Source of the DNA: Filomicrobium sp.
GTDB taxonomy: Bacteria > Pseudomonadota > Alphaproteobacteria > Rhizobiales > Hyphomicrobiaceae
Length of the DNA stretch: 5,582 nt
Direction: 5' to 3'
Assembly: GCA_030607105.1 (NCBI GenBank)
Contig: JAUWFF010000118.1
Location: 1-5,582, forward strand
Below are positions 1 to 5,582 of this stretch, piece by piece (position 1 is the stretch's first letter; each line of letters opens with the position of its first letter). Both the position numbers and the translations under genes were made by a program. A model generated the notes under the pieces. The model had not been told where the DNA came from. It ran no database searches and saw only the letters and a program-made list of their open reading frames with translations.

Positions 1-908
1 GCCATCACAACCTGCACCAAAACGCCATTGAAAACAGCCAGGACGGCGACCGCGCTGATGACACGGCTATCCATCGCCAGCAGGCGATCAGACAGAAGCG
101 TCAGTGGCGCTTTGCTGGCAGCAAGCTCGGCCATGGGGACGTGCGACATAGCCACGAGAACCACCAGGACATAGAGTACGGTTGTAACAAGCAGCGTCGC
201 CCCTATCGCGATGGGAATGGTGGACTGAGGCCGCTTCACTTCTTCTGCGACATTGACCATGTCTTCAAAGCCGATGAAGGCAAAAAACGCGAGCAAGATG
301 GCGCTCGAAATGCCGAAAACCTGTGTGAGCTCGGGCATTGCAAACGCCGCAGCGGCCGTCGTCGCGACTTGAGCTGGATCAGTCAAACCGGCAACGGCAA
401 TGGCGACCAGCATACCGATTTCCACCACCGCCAACACGGCGGCCGTCCAGGCCGTCTGTGAGATTCCCCACGACGCAATCCCGAAGATGAGTAGAGCCGA
501 TACGATCTGAATCTGCCAGCCCGGTGCCGCAACAAATTCCTGTATATAACCCGCGCCGCCTCGCAATAGAGCAGCCGATGAAACGATACCGGTCGCGCAC
601 ACGATGAGCCCGACGCCCAGCGCCAGCCAGCCAGGGCCGAACCCCTGCCGCACGTAGGCCGCTTCACCTGCGCTAACCGGATATCTCGAAGCCAGTTCGG
701 CATAACTTGCAGCCGACAACCCGACCAAACCGCCGGCGGCAAGAAACGCCAACGGTGCATGGATGCCGGAGCGTGCGACAACCTCTCCGATCAAGACGTA
801 TACACCTGCCCCAACCGTGACACTCAGTCCATATAGCGTCAGCAGCAGCGGGCCCATGCGCCGCAACAACTTTTCCGAACCTTCACTATGGCTGCTTGTC
901 TTTTGCAC
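1..908 (-). CDS. APC-superfamily amino acid permease, partial (C-terminus beyond window)
   Basis: This is an inner-membrane secondary transporter that would move amino acids or related amines with H+ or by exchange; the substrate cannot be assigned. Read on the minus strand, the frame stays open from a stop near 1005 to the window edge, giving 302 codons of a protein usually 430-500 aa long. Visible family marks are the unwound TM1 motif GAGVYVLIGEV (residues 33-43), the TM2 stretch SAASYAELASRYP (64-76), the TM6 block FFAFIGFEDMVNVAEEVKRP (208-227), and the start of TM8 (FNGVLVQVVMA) at the edge. About seven to eight hydrophobic helices are present. The start is uncertain: GTG at 908-906 leaves a short cytoplasmic tail (VQKTSSHSEGSEKLLRRMGP). 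A TTG at 869 or an ATG at 857 are alternatives, but the ATG removes the conserved L-x-R preceding the MGP. No start has a good RBS. It is divergent from the ABC exporter operon and shares its upstream region. Family call is firm; start and substrate are not. Confidence 0.88.
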   Translation of the reverse strand, partial: MQKTSSHSEGSEKLLRRMGPLLLTLYGLSVTVGAGVYVLIGEVVARSGIHAPLAFLAAGGLVGLSAASYAELASRYPVSAGEAAYVRQGFGPGWLALGVGLIVCATGIVSSAALLRGGAGYIQEFVAAPGWQIQIVSALLIFGIASWGISQTAWTAAVLAVVEIGMLVAIAVAGLTDPAQVATTAAAAFAMPELTQVFGISSAILLAFFAFIGFEDMVNVAEEVKRPQSTIPIAIGATLLVTTVLYVLVVLVAMSHVPMAELAASKAPLTLLSDRLLAMDSRVISAVAVLAVFNGVLVQVVM

Positions 909-988
909 GAGGCCACGGTCTGTTGAGTTGAGACGAAACTGAGAATACCGCGGTTGATCCTCCTCGGCACCGGGGCGGGAAGCTCTGG

Positions 989-997
989 ATTTTAGCA
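989..997 (-). promoter_or_regulatory. Candidate extended -10 (TGC-TAAAAT) for the amino acid permease
   Basis: On the minus strand the bases read TGC TAAAAT, an extended -10 (TGn) followed by a hexamer with five of six matches to TATAAT. Predicted start near 982 would give a leader of about 74 nt to the GTG at 908. No clear -35 is seen at 16-18 nt, which an extended -10 can tolerate. Weak evidence. Confidence 0.3.
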
Positions 998-1025
998 AGC
1001 ATCATTCGCAACCGCGACCGCCGCG

Positions 1026-1039
1026 TTGATCAGCATCAA
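1026..1039. promoter_or_regulatory. FNR/FixK-type anaerobox (TTGATCAGCATCAA)
   Basis: The sequence shows TTGAT, a 4-nt spacer CAGC, then ATCAA, an exact match to the consensus TTGAT-N4-ATCAA bound by CRP/FNR-family regulators (Fnr, FnrN, FixK; related NnrR/DNR sites are similar). The symmetry extends outward to GCGTTGAT / ATCAACGC (1023-1030 and 1035-1042), a perfect 8-bp inverted repeat. The centre (1032.5) is about 39 nt upstream of the start site predicted from the plus-strand -10 at 1059-1064. That is close to, but about 2-3 nt short of, the -41.5 position typical of class II activation. For the leftward permease the centre would lie near -50, a less usual activating position. Inference: activation of the exporter operon under low oxygen or nitrogen-oxide stress, with possible effect on the permease. 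Confidence 0.72.
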
Positions 1040-1045
1040 CGCATT

Positions 1046-1061
1046 GGTTGGATGGTTGGAT
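1046..1061 (+). repeat. Tandem 8-bp direct repeat (GGTTGGAT x2)
   Basis: Two perfect adjacent copies of GGTTGGAT occupy 1046-1053 and 1054-1061, between the anaerobox and the candidate -10, which overlaps the second copy. One copy equals 8 bp, so gain or loss of a copy would change operator-to-promoter spacing. It could be a slippage product or a direct-repeat site for a second regulator; nothing here decides. Confidence 0.6.
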
Positions 1062-1064
1062 AAA
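1059..1064 (+). promoter_or_regulatory. Candidate -10 element (GATAAA) of the exporter operon
   Basis: GATAAA matches TATAAT at four of six positions and lies 19 nt downstream of the anaerobox. A start near 1071-1072 would give a leader of about 34 nt before the ATG at 1106. No good -35 hexamer lies 16-18 nt upstream, which is what is expected where an FNR-type activator replaces -35 contacts. Assigned by eye only. Confidence 0.35.
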
Positions 1065-1105
1065 AGCTGCAGCCTTCGATTCCGAAACCCAGCGACGACG
1101 AGAAA

Positions 1106-1840
1106 ATGGCCATCGAGTCTTTGGATAACGGTCAAAATGTGAGCATATTTCAGGCTCGTGCCGTGACGAAAGTATACCACTCCGGCGACTTGGAAGTGCG
1201 GGCGCTCGACGGAGTCGATCTCGAGTTGTTCGAGAGCGAAATGCTGGTCCTACTCGGACCTTCAGGATCAGGTAAATCAACCCTTCTCAATATTCTCGGC
1301 GGCCTAGACCGGCCAACCTCGGGCACGGTCAGATTCAAGAATACCGACCTGACGCGGCTTGATGAGACTGGGCTGACCGGCTTCCGGCGCAAGCATGTCG
1401 GGTTCGTTTTCCAGTTCTACAACCTCATTCCCTCGCTGACGGCGCGCGAGAACGTGGCGCTTGTGACCGAGATTGCAACCAATCCGATGCGGCCCGAAGA
1501 AGCGCTCTCACTGGTCGGACTTGGCCACCGCCTGGACCATTTCCCATCTCAGCTGTCAGGTGGTGAGCAGCAACGCGTCGCCATCGCCCGTGCCATCGCC
1601 AAGCGGCCCGAAGTCTTGCTTTGCGATGAACCGACCGGCGCTCTGGATAGCAAGACAGGTATCCTCGTTCTCGAAGCGCTCGTTTCAGTCAACCGTGAAC
1701 TTGGTACGACAACGGCGGTCATCACCCACAACCGGTCAATCAAGGACATCGCCCATCGCGTCGCATTCTTCGCCGACGGCAAGATCACACACGTGGAAGA
1801 AAACCAACAACGGCTCGAGCCAGCCGCCATCACCTGGTGA
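1106..1840 (+). CDS. ABC transporter ATP-binding protein (LolD/MacB-type, exporter)
   Basis: This 244-aa cytoplasmic ATPase would power the FtsX-type permease encoded directly downstream. Every motif needed for ATP hydrolysis is visible: Walker [10 protein letters not shown] (residues 51-59), Q-loop VFQFYNL with Q103, signature LSGGEQQR (150-157), Walker B VLLCDEP with catalytic E175, D-loop GALD (178-181) and switch histidine H208 in VITHN. The segment [20 protein letters not shown] and length (about 230-250 aa) fit the LolD/MacB/YbbA branch used with FtsX-like permeases rather than importers. H208 is followed by N where many relatives have D; as far as I recall N is common in the subgroup paired with large double-FtsX permeases. 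The ATG at 1106 has only a weak upstream GA-rich stretch (GACGAGAAA). An in-frame GTG at 1139 (VSIFQARAV...) would also give a normal N-terminus. First gene of a three-gene operon; its TGA overlaps the next start. Confidence 0.95.
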   Translation: MAIESLDNGQNVSIFQARAVTKVYHSGDLEVRALDGVDLELFESEMLVLLGPSGSGKSTLLNILGGLDRPTSGTVRFKNTDLTRLDETGLTGFRRKHVGFVFQFYNLIPSLTARENVALVTEIATNPMRPEEALSLVGLGHRLDHFPSQLSGGEQQRVAIARAIAKRPEVLLCDEPTGALDSKTGILVLEALVSVNRELGTTTAVITHNRSIKDIAHRVAFFADGKITHVEENQQRLEPAAITW

Positions 1841-4293
1841 CCGACATGCGCGCACTCGACAAGAAACTCCTAAGAGATCTTCGACGCATGTGGGGACAGG
1901 GCCTCGCCATCGCGATGGTGCTGGCGGCAGGAGTTTCGACACTCGTCCTGTCAGTCGGTGCCTATCAGTCGCTCGAGGAAACCCGCAATGCCTATTACCA
2001 GCGCTACCACTTCGCAGACGTCTTCGCCTCACTCACGCGCGCACCCAAGCAGATCGAGCAGCAGATCGCGGCGATCAAGGGCATCGGCACGGTGGAAATT
2101 CGCATCTCCAAACCGGCGATCCTGGACATTCCCTACTTTTCTCCGCCAGTAACAGGGCTTGTCTTGTCGCTGCCCGACCACCGTCCACCCAGGCTCAATC
2201 AGACCTATGTCCGCGCCGGCCGCTTTCCAGCATCCGGCTCTTCTCGCGAAGCCGCGATCAACGAGGCCTTCGCCAAGGCCCACGGCCTCGAAATCGGCGA
2301 CCAGTTCCAGGCCATCTTGAATGGCCGCAAACGCCGGCTCACCGTAACGGGCATTCTATTGTCCCCCGAGTTCATTTATGCCATCGGCCCCGGTGACTTG
2401 GTCCCCGATGACAAGCGGTATGCCGTCATCTGGATGTCCGAAGAGGCCCTGGCGGAAATCTTCGATCTTGAGGGTGCCTTCAATTCCGTCGCGCTCCAAC
2501 TCCTGCGAGGCGCCTCCGAAGCACACGTCATCGAGCATCTCGACAAGATCCTGAAGCGCTATGGCGGAGCTGGGGCTTATGGACGGAAAGACCAGATAAG
2601 CCACGCCTTCCTCGACGCGGAACTGCAGCAGCTTAAGGCGATGTCTCGCGTCCTTCCCCCGATCTTTCTGTTTGTCTCGGCATTCCTCATCAACATGACA
2701 CTGACCCGGCTCGTAGCTCTCGAGCGCGAACAGATCGGCCTGTTGAAGGCTTTGGGTTACACCCGCGCGGCGATCGCTATGCACTATCTGAAGTTGGTTT
2801 TAATAATCGCGGTACTCGGCATCATCATCGGCTTCGCTCTTGGCACATATTTCGGGCACGGCCTCACGCGGCTCTACCAGGAGTTTTTTCATTTCCCTTT
2901 CCTGGTCTTCAAGCGCGATGCCGACATTTACCCCGTTGCGGCTGCAATTTCTCTCGCCGCCGCGGTCCTTGGTGCTCTGTATGCGGTGATGAGCGTCGTC
3001 GCCCTGGCACCCGCGGTCGCCATGCAGCCTCCGGCACCTCCGCGCTACCGCCAGCTTTGGGCAGAAAGCCTCGGCATTTACCGGCACTTCTCGCAGCTCA
3101 CCATGATCACGCTTCGCCAAATCGTCCGCTGGCCCTTGCGCGCTGCACTGACAATACTCGGATTGGCGCTCGGTGGAGCGCTAATGGTGGTGTCGCTGTT
3201 CTCGGTCGACTCCATCGAGCACATGATCGACGTCAGCTTCTTTCTCTCGCAACGCCAGGACGCGACACTCAGCCTGTCCGAAGAACAGCACGAGCGCGTT
3301 CTTCAGGCGGCTGCCAACTTACCCGGAGTTATGCGCGTTGAACCTTTTCGCAGCGTGTTGGTTCGCATGCGCCACGGACAGTTCGAAAAGAAGCTCGCCG
3401 TTCACGGCAAACCCCGGAGGCCGCAGTTGTTTCGTGTCATCGACCGCCAGTTGAAGCCAATCGTACTTCCCGAAGATGGTCTTGTCGTCGATACGCGCGT
3501 TGCCGAACTGCTTCGTCTGAAGCGTGGCGACGTTGTCGAACTGGAAATCCTGGGCGGTTGGCGCGGCGCCGGACGCATTGTCGATATGCCCTTTGTGCGC
3601 ACGTCGGCAAGAGGCGACGAAGCCACGCACTTGGCCCGCGGGCAAAAGGGCCGCGTTCGCGTTGCGGTCCTGGACATCGTCGAGAGCTACTTTGGCATCT
3701 CCGCCTTTATGAGCCGGTCGGCACTTAATCGGATGGTCGACGAGGGCTATTTGGTATCCGGCGTCCATGTTGCTTACGATAGCCGTTTCGAAGACGCCTT
3801 GTTCGAAGAAATCAAGTCCACGCCCGCCATCGCCTCGATCGCGCTGCGCGCCGTTTCGCTGCAGAAGTTCCGCGAAACGATCGCGATGAACATTGGCATG
3901 ATGGTGACGATCTACGTCGGGCTGGCGATGACCGTCGCCTTTGGGGTTGTTTACAATAGCGCCCGCATCCGGCTTTCCGAGCAAGCCCGCGAACTTGCCA
4001 GTTTGCGCGTCTTGGGGTTCACCAATGCGGAAGTCAGCAGGGTTCTGCTGCTGGAGACCGCCCTCCTGGTTCTTGCCGCGCAACCCTTGGCCTGGGCACT
4101 GGGATACGGCTTCGCATGGCTCATGATCGCCGGATTTACGAGCGATCTGTATCGCATTCCACTGATCATCAGTGCCTCGACATATGCGTGGTCGTCGCTG
4201 GTAGTGCTTCTGGCCGCGTTTATCTCAGCGCTCGTGGTACGCACCAGGATCAATCGCCTCGATCTAATCGCCGCCCTCAAAACCCGGGAGTAG
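1837..4293 (+). CDS. Double FtsX/MacB-like ABC transporter permease, 818 aa
   Basis: This inner-membrane protein is the transmembrane part of the exporter. It has two similar halves, each with one N-terminal helix, a large periplasmic domain and three more helices. Half one: TM about 22-42, periplasmic 43-272, TMs about 273-293, 318-338 and 363-390. Half two: TM about 432-455, periplasmic 456-685, TMs about 686-706, 736-756 and 785-805. Both periplasmic domains are about 230 residues, fitting the MacB_PCD fold. The cytoplasmic loops after the second helix of each half carry the FtsX-family coupling motif: [18 protein letters not shown] (296-313) and [19 protein letters not shown] (715-733). 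The length matches YbbP-type and other fused permeases (about 800 aa) rather than MacB or DevC (one unit). Start GTG at 1837 overlaps the ATPase stop as GTGA, indicating translational coupling; ATG at 1846 is an alternative and neither has a good RBS. I see no cysteine in the whole protein. Substrate unknown: candidates are lipids, lipoproteins, peptides or small hydrophobic molecules. Confidence 0.93.
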   Translation: MTDMRALDKKLLRDLRRMWGQGLAIAMVLAAGVSTLVLSVGAYQSLEETRNAYYQRYHFADVFASLTRAPKQIEQQIAAIKGIGTVEIRISKPAILDIPYFSPPVTGLVLSLPDHRPPRLNQTYVRAGRFPASGSSREAAINEAFAKAHGLEIGDQFQAILNGRKRRLTVTGILLSPEFIYAIGPGDLVPDDKRYAVIWMSEEALAEIFDLEGAFNSVALQLLRGASEAHVIEHLDKILKRYGGAGAYGRKDQISHAFLDAELQQLKAMSRVLPPIFLFVSAFLINMTLTRLVALEREQIGLLKALGYTRAAIAMHYLKLVLIIAVLGIIIGFALGTYFGHGLTRLYQEFFHFPFLVFKRDADIYPVAAAISLAAAVLGALYAVMSVVALAPAVAMQPPAPPRYRQLWAESLGIYRHFSQLTMITLRQIVRWPLRAALTILGLALGGALMVVSLFSVDSIEHMIDVSFFLSQRQDATLSLSEEQHERVLQAAANLPGVMRVEPFRSVLVRMRHGQFEKKLAVHGKPRRPQLFRVIDRQLKPIVLPEDGLVVDTRVAELLRLKRGDVVELEILGGWRGAGRIVDMPFVRTSARGDEATHLARGQKGRVRVAVLDIVESYFGISAFMSRSALNRMVDEGYLVSGVHVAYDSRFEDALFEEIKSTPAIASIALRAVSLQKFRETIAMNIGMMVTIYVGLAMTVAFGVVYNSARIRLSEQARELASLRVLGFTNAEVSRVLLLETALLVLAAQPLAWALGYGFAWLMIAGFTSDLYRIPLIISASTYAWSSLVVLLAAFISALVVRTRINRLDLIAALKTRE
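4286..4290 (+). promoter_or_regulatory. Ribosome binding site deciding the adaptor start
   Basis: GGGAG lies 6 nt before the GTG at 4297 and within the last codons of the permease gene. It is the best Shine-Dalgarno in the operon and supports GTG 4297 over the in-frame ATG at 4324. The permease stop TAG (4291-4293) falls between this site and the start, so the two genes are probably coupled in translation. Confidence 0.65.
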
Positions 4294-4296
4294 AAT

Positions 4297-5535
4297 GTGA
4301 CCGGCCCTACCGACAGCGCAACGATGATCAAACGCGGGCTCACTGGGTTGGTAGCGGTGATGATCCTCAGCGCCATTTTCTATGCGCTCTCGCCCAGCCC
4401 GGTCCCCGTCGATACCGAGGTCATCGGCGAAGGAAATCTTCGCGTCACCGTCGATGAAGAAGGCAAGACCAGGATCAAGGACGTTTTTGTTGTGTCGGCG
4501 CCGATTACCGGACGCGTGTTGAGGTCACCGCTTGAAGAGGGTGACATGGTGGAAGGCGGCCAAACCACCGTCGCTGCCATCGAACCAAGCCCGCCGCCGT
4601 TTCTGGACCTTCGAAGCCGCCGCGAATTGCAGGCGCAGATCGAGGCCGCTAGGGCCTCTGTCGATCTTGCCGAGGCCGAGGTGAAACGGGCCAAAGCCGA
4701 ACTGGATTTCGCCGAGCACGATCTCGAACGAGCCCGCTCCTTGTCCAAGAAAAAAGTTGTCTCCGAACGCGTTCTGCAAAAGGCCAGCATCGAGGTTGAA
4801 ACGAAATCCGCTGCCTTGGCGCGCGCGCAAGCCAACAAGGTGCTTCACGAGCGAGAACTGGAAACAGCGATTGCTCGGTTAACAGGTCCGGAAGATGACA
4901 ACCCCAACGGTTATGCTCAAAGTTGTTGCATGGCCGTGAAGTCTCCCGTCAGCGGACGCGTGCTCAAGGTACTGAAGAAGAGCAAGCAGATTGTCATCCA
5001 AGGCACTCCGCTGATTGAGATCGGTGATCCAGAACAGCTCGAACTCGTCGTTGAGTTGCTATCCGCCGACGCCGTGCGCGTCCCGATTGGCGCCCGCGCC
5101 ATTGTCTCTTCATGGGGAGGAGGCAATCTTCCGGCAAAAGTCTCAAGGATTGAACCTGCTGGCTTCACCAAGATCTCCGCACTGGGCATCGAGGAGCAAC
5201 GCGTCCGGGTGATTCTTGATTTCGACCAGGCAGGTATCGGCGAGGCGTTGCAACGCCTCGGTCATGATTACCGTGTTTTTGCAAGGATCATCATCGAGGA
5301 CCTGCAGGACGTGCTCGTCGTCCCCCTGGGCGCTCTATTCCGGTTGAACGACACGTGGATGGTCTATGTCGTCGAAGACGGCACCGCGATGTTGCGGAGC
5401 ATCAAGCTGGGACACCGTAACACGCAGTATGCCGCCGTCCTCGAGGGCCTCAAAAAAGGTGACCGCGTGGTGCTGCATCCCAGCGACCGGATCTCAAATG
5501 GGGTCGACATCGTGGAGCGCGCCGACCTCAATTAG
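4297..5535 (+). CDS. HlyD/MacA-type periplasmic adaptor (membrane fusion protein) of the ABC exporter
   Basis: This 412-aa adaptor should link the inner-membrane permease to an outer-membrane channel. It begins with a short cytoplasmic tail and one anchor helix (about residues 13-31, LTGLVAVMILSAIFYALSP). I see no lipobox, so it is membrane-anchored rather than a lipoprotein. A first beta-barrel/lipoyl half follows (about 40-100, with VSAPITGRVLRSPLEEGDMV). A charged alpha-helical coiled-coil hairpin spans about 105-196, then the second lipoyl half (VKSPVSGRVLKVL..., 214-243) and beta-barrel and membrane-proximal domains to the end (TKISALGIEEQRVRVILDF, 291-309; VVPLGALFR, 341-349). At the hairpin tip R145, L149 and S156 keep the R-x3-L-x6-S spacing of the TolC-docking RLS motif (AcrA R128/L132/S139). 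C210 and C211, adjacent, are its only cysteines and sit just after the hairpin. It starts at GTG 4297, 3 nt after the permease stop and with a GGGAG site. No outer-membrane gene follows within the window. Confidence 0.93.
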   Translation: MTGPTDSATMIKRGLTGLVAVMILSAIFYALSPSPVPVDTEVIGEGNLRVTVDEEGKTRIKDVFVVSAPITGRVLRSPLEEGDMVEGGQTTVAAIEPSPPPFLDLRSRRELQAQIEAARASVDLAEAEVKRAKAELDFAEHDLERARSLSKKKVVSERVLQKASIEVETKSAALARAQANKVLHERELETAIARLTGPEDDNPNGYAQSCCMAVKSPVSGRVLKVLKKSKQIVIQGTPLIEIGDPEQLELVVELLSADAVRVPIGARAIVSSWGGGNLPAKVSRIEPAGFTKISALGIEEQRVRVILDFDQAGIGEALQRLGHDYRVFARIIIEDLQDVLVVPLGALFRLNDTWMVYVVEDGTAMLRSIKLGHRNTQYAAVLEGLKKGDRVVLHPSDRISNGVDIVERADLN

Positions 5536-5582
5536 CTGGTCGTTCGACGGCGGCCCTCTTGCCCGACCCGGGTTTATAGACA
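5536..5582. other. Downstream flank, no gene seen
   Basis: The 47 bases after the adaptor stop contain no recognisable coding start and no convincing hairpin with a T-tract. A short GTCG-TT-CGAC inverted repeat (5539-5548) lacks a following U-run and is too small to call a terminator. Whether the operon continues, for instance with a TolC-like gene, cannot be told. Confidence 0.5.

Larger units (their letters stand above)
909..1105. promoter_or_regulatory. Divergent intergenic control region
   Basis: These 197 bases separate the leftward permease from the rightward exporter operon, so at least one promoter for each should lie here. Contents from left to right: an orphan Shine-Dalgarno-like AGGAGGATC on the minus strand (956-964), a minus-strand extended -10 candidate (989-997), a 20-bp palindrome containing a perfect FNR/FixK box (1023-1042), a tandem GGTTGGAT repeat (1046-1061) and a plus-strand -10 candidate (1059-1064). 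I see no convincing conserved gene here; a 38-codon minus-strand frame (1002-886) is probably chance. Confidence 0.7.

Noticed and set aside
141..461. Plus-strand frame of 106 codons antisense to the amino acid permease
   Set aside because: The H/R/G/D-rich product has no domain, and the opposite strand encodes a clear membrane protein.
383..781. Minus-strand frames of 132 and 73 codons over the left part of the window
   Set aside because: They are alternative frames of the APC permease, whose own frame is continuous from the upstream stop to the window edge and shows the TM1 and TM6 family motifs.
953..957. Second TTGAT half-site in the intergenic region as another FNR box
   Set aside because: The matching ATCAA half at 4-nt spacing is missing (TTGATCCTCCTCGG), so it is only a half-site expected by chance.
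886..1002. Possible 38-codon leader peptide gene on the minus strand
   Set aside because: No good ribosome binding site precedes its ATG and its composition is unremarkable; kept only as an alternative explanation for the odd permease start.
1473..2396. Plus-strand open frame of 307 codons spanning the ATPase-permease junction
   Set aside because: It runs out of frame across two genes with complete motifs in their own frames. Its product is S/R/P-rich low-complexity sequence with no domain, so it is a shadow frame.
3319..4083. Long minus-strand open frame (254 codons) opposite the permease gene
   Set aside because: It lies wholly antisense to the second FtsX half, is rich in D, R, G, Q and N with no recognisable domain, and is explained by codon bias of the opposite strand.
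1106..5535. Assignment as macAB, devBCA or lolCDE
   Set aside because: The separate ATPase, the double 818-aa permease and the presence of an adaptor do not match the architecture of any of these named systems, so no gene symbol is given.
5536..5582. Rho-independent terminator after the adaptor gene
   Set aside because: Only a 4-bp inverted repeat is present and no T-tract follows it.

Overview
The window suggests a moderately GC-rich Gram-negative bacterium, most likely an alphaproteobacterium and plausibly of the rhizobial orders. This rests on codon use rich in G/C third positions, protein families common in that group, and a perfect FNR/FixK-type operator. It is an inference; there is no rRNA or other taxonomic marker here. 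I see no mobile element, CRISPR array, tRNA or rRNA.

Layout. Positions 1-908, minus strand, hold the N-terminal 302 codons of an APC-superfamily amino-acid/polyamine permease that runs off the left edge. Positions 909-1105 are a divergent intergenic region. It carries a perfect anaerobox (TTGAT-N4-ATCAA) inside a longer 20-bp palindrome, a tandem 8-bp repeat, and candidate -10 elements facing both ways. Positions 1106-5535, plus strand, hold three tightly packed genes: a LolD/MacB-type ABC ATPase (244 aa), an 818-aa double FtsX/MacB-like permease that overlaps it by 4 nt (GTGA), and a 412-aa HlyD/MacA-type periplasmic adaptor that starts 3 nt after the permease stop with its own good Shine-Dalgarno. 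The last 47 bases show no gene.

How the genes fit together. ATPase, permease and adaptor make a type VII (mechanotransmission) ABC exporter of the MacAB/DevBCA kind. In MacB each polypeptide carries an ATPase plus one 4-TM unit and works as a homodimer. Here the ATPase is separate and two 4-TM units are joined in one permease, a built-in pseudodimer. The adaptor's hairpin tip carries the R-x3-L-x6-S spacing known to dock on TolC, so a TolC-like outer-membrane channel encoded elsewhere is expected. The substrate cannot be read from sequence.

The most interesting feature is the combination of this uncharacterised tripartite exporter with an operator for an oxygen- or nitrogen-oxide-sensing CRP/FNR-family regulator. 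It suggests induction under microaerobic, anaerobic or denitrifying conditions. The cysteine make-up (none in the permease, one adjacent pair in the adaptor) may fit a redox-linked role but is weak evidence.
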